Source: MWBF01 sp040772005
GTDB lineage: Bacteria > Chloroflexota > Anaerolineae > CG2-30-64-16
NCBI GenBank assembly: GCA_040772005.1
Contig: JAXGYZ010000002.1
Span: 372,001-436,000 of the forward strand
Direction of reading: 5' to 3'
Length of the DNA: 64,000 bases
Position numbers and translations under genes: made by a program. A model generated the notes under the pieces. That model saw only the letters and a program-made list of their open reading frames with translations. It was not told the DNA's origin and searched no databases. Below are positions 62,037 through 64,000 of this stretch, in pieces. How positions within the stretch are numbered: position 1 is the first letter of the stretch; each line of letters begins with the position of its first letter.

Positions 62037-62504
62037 CTAGAAACTGATAGTTACATTCGGCGCTTTGACGCCGGTGGCCGGGCCGATGGACCCGCCGCTG
62101 CCGCCTGAAACCAGCTCATTGAGCGCACCCATGAGGGCGGACTGTTCGATGCCATAGGACTGGCAGGCGCCTTCGAGCGTGTCTACATCACTCACCGCAC
62201 AGTGCGAACAACCGCCCAGGTGAAAGCTGGCGAGCACCTCGCGCACCTTCGGGTGGACGTCCATGGCTTCGGCGATGGTCATTTCAGGTGTGAAGATGAC
62301 CTCGCCCGACTGTCGGCGCAGGTTCAGCTTAACTTCGCTCAACTTCTCATCCAGTTGTTCGTTCGTTTCAGCAACCATACCGCGCAACTCATAGATGGAG
62401 CTGGTCGCCCGGTCCAGCCGTTCCTGGAGGCTGCTGACCCGGCGAAAGGCCAGCGCTGCAACGATGACGGCAACGATCGCTACGATCAGCGCAAAGGTTG
62501 TCAT
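62037..62504 (-). CDS. Membrane-anchored DUF1858 protein
   Basis: A single membrane span (LIVAIVAVIVAALAF) leads to a short coiled coil (residues ~25-65) and a DUF1858 domain (FTPEMTIAEAMDVHPKVREVLASFHLGGCSHCAVSDVDTLEGAC). DUF1858 is common beside hybrid-cluster proteins and has a redox-active or metal-binding CxxC, here CSHC. The start at MTTFALI follows GAGGAGAA. Membrane tethering of this domain is unusual. Confidence 0.8.
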   Translation of the reverse strand: MTTFALIVAIVAVIVAALAFRRVSSLQERLDRATSSIYELRGMVAETNEQLDEKLSEVKLNLRRQSGEVIFTPEMTIAEAMDVHPKVREVLASFHLGGCSHCAVSDVDTLEGACQSYGIEQSALMGALNELVSGGSGGSIGPATGVKAPNVTISF

Positions 62505-62592
62505 CAGTGGATTCTCCTCATGATGGGCATTCTGCAAGCGTTGCACCCGGCTCCTGCGGGCTGGCAGGCTGAGCGCGGCGCCACGGCTTGCC

Positions 62593-63276
62593 TCACGTCA
62601 CGGTCAGTGTTTCACCAGGCTGCAGGATGACCGGCCTGGCCGTGGTCTGCGTCTTCACCGCCTCAGCCACAGCCTGGGCGTCCTGGGCGATGGCGCCGAA
62701 CGTATTGTAGTGCATCAGCACGACCAGCTTCGGCTGCAGGAAGCCGGTGGCCTTGACGGCATCTTCCGGCCCCATGGTGAAGTTATCGCCGATAGGCAGC
62801 ATGGCGACGTCGATGCCTTCTTCGCCGTACAGCTTCATGTCATAGGTCAGCGCGGTATCGCCGGCGAAGTACAGCACCTTGCCCTCCAGCCACAGCAGGA
62901 AGCCGCAGGGGTTGCCGCCGTAGGAACCGTCGGGGAAGCTGGACCCGTGATGCGCGATGGTCAGCTTGACCTTGCCGAAGGGGAACACCCGCGCGCCGCC
63001 GATGTGCATCGCATGGGCCTCAATCTTGTGCTTGCCCATGTAGTTGGCGATTTCGAAGTTGCTGATGACCTCCGCACCGGTCCGCCGGGCAATGGGCACC
63101 GCGTCGCCCAGGTGATCGCCGTGCGCGTGCGAGATCAGGATATAGTTGGCCTTGACCTGTTCCGGCTTCACATCGGCCATCGCGTTGCCCGACAGGAAGG
63201 GATCGATCAGCAGGTGCGTGCCGCCGGTCTCGATGCTGAAGCAGGAATGGCCGTGATAGGTGAGTTTGACGGTCAT
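62593..63276 (-). CDS. UPF0173 metal-dependent hydrolase (metallo-beta-lactamase fold)
   Basis: This 227-residue MBL-fold protein has LTYHGHSCFSIE at the N-terminus, metal motif ISHAHGDHLGD, YFAGDTALTYDM and VLMHYNTFG. UPF0173 members are related to UlaG lactonase; the physiological substrate is unknown. Its ATG overlaps the upstream TGA (ATGA), so it is coupled to the antitoxin-like gene. Confidence 0.88.
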   Translation of the reverse strand: MTVKLTYHGHSCFSIETGGTHLLIDPFLSGNAMADVKPEQVKANYILISHAHGDHLGDAVPIARRTGAEVISNFEIANYMGKHKIEAHAMHIGGARVFPFGKVKLTIAHHGSSFPDGSYGGNPCGFLLWLEGKVLYFAGDTALTYDMKLYGEEGIDVAMLPIGDNFTMGPEDAVKATGFLQPKLVVLMHYNTFGAIAQDAQAVAEAVKTQTTARPVILQPGETLTVT

Positions 63277-63617
63277 GCTGACCTCCCGCGCGGCTTGGCC
63301 GCGCGCCGTCTGCGGCGGGCATCGGTGTCCGATGTCTCTCGTCCTTTGGCTTTGGACTTCGGAAAGAGCGTGATGATTGTGCGCAGCGCGCGGTTCACGG
63401 ATTCAGAGTCAGGAAAATACGCCTGGACATCCGGTTCCAAAACGATAGTGTTCTCCGGCGGCACCAGGGTCACTGTAACCGTACCGTCAGGATGTTCCTC
63501 GCGGATAGTATAGCCTTCTTTTAAGGCAGAGCGATATGCTGAGCCCTGCTCGGCGCCTGAAAAATCATACTCTGTTCTCATTTCACCATCGGCCTCGGTC
63601 TCAGTATCCCTCTTCAT
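63273..63617 (-). CDS. Antitoxin-like small protein
   Basis: This 114-residue protein contains MRTEYDFSGAEQGSAYRSALKEG and a later ILEPDVQAYFPDSESVNRALRTII segment that resembles the operator-binding part of BrnA/CopG-like antitoxins. The Lys/Arg-rich tail is extra. No toxin gene is adjacent. GGAG lies five bases before the chosen ATG; an internal ATG at 63581 is a shorter alternative. It is coupled to the UPF0173 gene, so a regulatory role for the cluster is possible. Confidence 0.6.
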   Translation of the reverse strand: MKRDTETEADGEMRTEYDFSGAEQGSAYRSALKEGYTIREEHPDGTVTVTLVPPENTIVLEPDVQAYFPDSESVNRALRTIITLFPKSKAKGRETSDTDARRRRRAAKPRGRSA

Positions 63618-63705
63618 ACATTCTCCGCTCAACCATTGTAGCAGGGCGGCTGCTAATGATCCGTAAGGTGTTGCCCCTCTCTACATAATAAACAACTAAT
63701 GGTAA

Positions 63706-64000
63706 CTACTTCTGTTCACCGCTCTGCCCGGCCTTTGCAGCGCGGCGGGCGGCGGCCTCGGCCTTGAGCCGCTCGATTTCCTCCGGCGAACGCTTCGCGC
63801 CGACGCCCGGCCCAGGAGCGGCAGGCGGCTCCACGGCGGACTCTGCCGGTTGAGGCGCAGCGGCCATCGGGGCGGCCGGCGCTTCACCGGCCGCCTTCGC
63901 GGCGCGGCGCGCGGCAGCCTCGGCCTTCAGCCGCTCGATTTCCTCCGGCGAACGCTTGGCGCCGGCGGCTGGGGCGGCGGTTTCTGCCGGCGCGGCCGCC
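63706..64000 (-). CDS. C-terminal end of a protein with duplicated Ala/Arg-rich motif (partial)
   Basis: The frame is open from the right edge to the TAG at 63706, giving 97 residues with no start in view. The visible part has two near-identical copies of GAKRSPEEIERLKAEAAARR separated by an Ala/Pro-rich linker, then GQSGEQK at the end. It looks like the flexible, helix-bearing tail of a larger protein upstream. The parent family cannot be named from this piece. Confidence 0.75.
   Translation of the reverse strand, partial: AAAPAETAAPAAGAKRSPEEIERLKAEAAARRAAKAAGEAPAAPMAAAPQPAESAVEPPAAPGPGVGAKRSPEEIERLKAEAAARRAAKAGQSGEQK

Overview
The window is GC-rich bacterial chromosome from what looks like a member of the Chloroflexota, probably Anaerolineae or a neighbouring class. 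This is an inference. It rests on secreted YVTN/BNR/TolB propeller proteins with Thr-Pro 'TPTPT' linkers, DUF4012 and DUF2723 proteins, a LexA with Gram-positive-type CGAAC-N4-GTTCG operators, an HdrD-like Fe-S oxidoreductase with a cytochrome-type membrane domain, and many short palindromic and heptanucleotide intergenic repeats. No rRNA, tRNA, phage, IS or CRISPR was seen. Both window edges cut a gene.

Layout. (1) 1-11127: envelope proteins (a partial propeller protein and a 2107-residue multi-propeller protein) flanking a Tat/lipobox DUF362 protein, a fused NapH/NapG-type polyferredoxin and a HIT hydrolase. (2) 11377-22913: a surface and polysaccharide region holding exosortase plus EpsI, a LexA-headed minus-strand group with an FtsK-like ATPase, a sortase, an LPG-synthase-type flippase, a DUF11 protein with an LPPTG motif, a DUF2723 glycosyltransferase-like protein, DUF4012, and an FnIII lipoprotein with a C-terminal membrane anchor. 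(3) 23085-29094: trehalose synthase, then a Fur-family (probably Zur) regulator, ZnuABC and a ZIP carrier. (4) 29190-37585: a dimethylargininase-like enzyme, a GDSL esterase, RadA, and a thiamine operon (thiamine pyrophosphokinase, ThiB, ThiP, ThiQ) behind a TPP riboswitch and intrinsic terminator. (5) 37763-43850: SSB, DUF3467, a sugar/glycerol-phosphate-type ABC importer with a glycerophosphodiesterase, and RadC. (6) 44000-53472: HicAB, a lamin-tail surface protein, a SulP-rhodanese fusion with a divergent GlpX, a LysE exporter with an M20 amidohydrolase, two flavin-reductase-like proteins and a DUF1786 protein. (7) 53542-56713: lipoyl synthase and dihydrolipoamide dehydrogenase separated by an MNT/HEPN module. 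(8) 56921-64000: a minus-strand redox cluster (HdrD-like protein, Mrp, an FAD oxidoreductase, a small CxxC protein, a membrane DUF1858 protein, a UPF0173 metallohydrolase, an antitoxin-like protein and a truncated gene).

Regulation is unusually readable. Many intergenic regions carry TTGACN-N17-TANNNT promoters with a spacer of exactly 17 bases. In three of them the predicted transcription start falls on or one base before the initiation codon, which suggests leaderless mRNAs. LexA has two SOS operators, one between -35 and -10 and one at the start site. The TPP riboswitch has an enlarged P3 arm built of four 18-base repeats.

Notable oddities: both toxin genes (hicA and the HEPN gene) carry an apparent one-base deletion while their antitoxins are intact; three dispersed repeat families occupy intergenic DNA, and heptamer arrays supply the stop codons of several genes; Mrp lacks its CxxC; GlpX has lost several catalytic residues.
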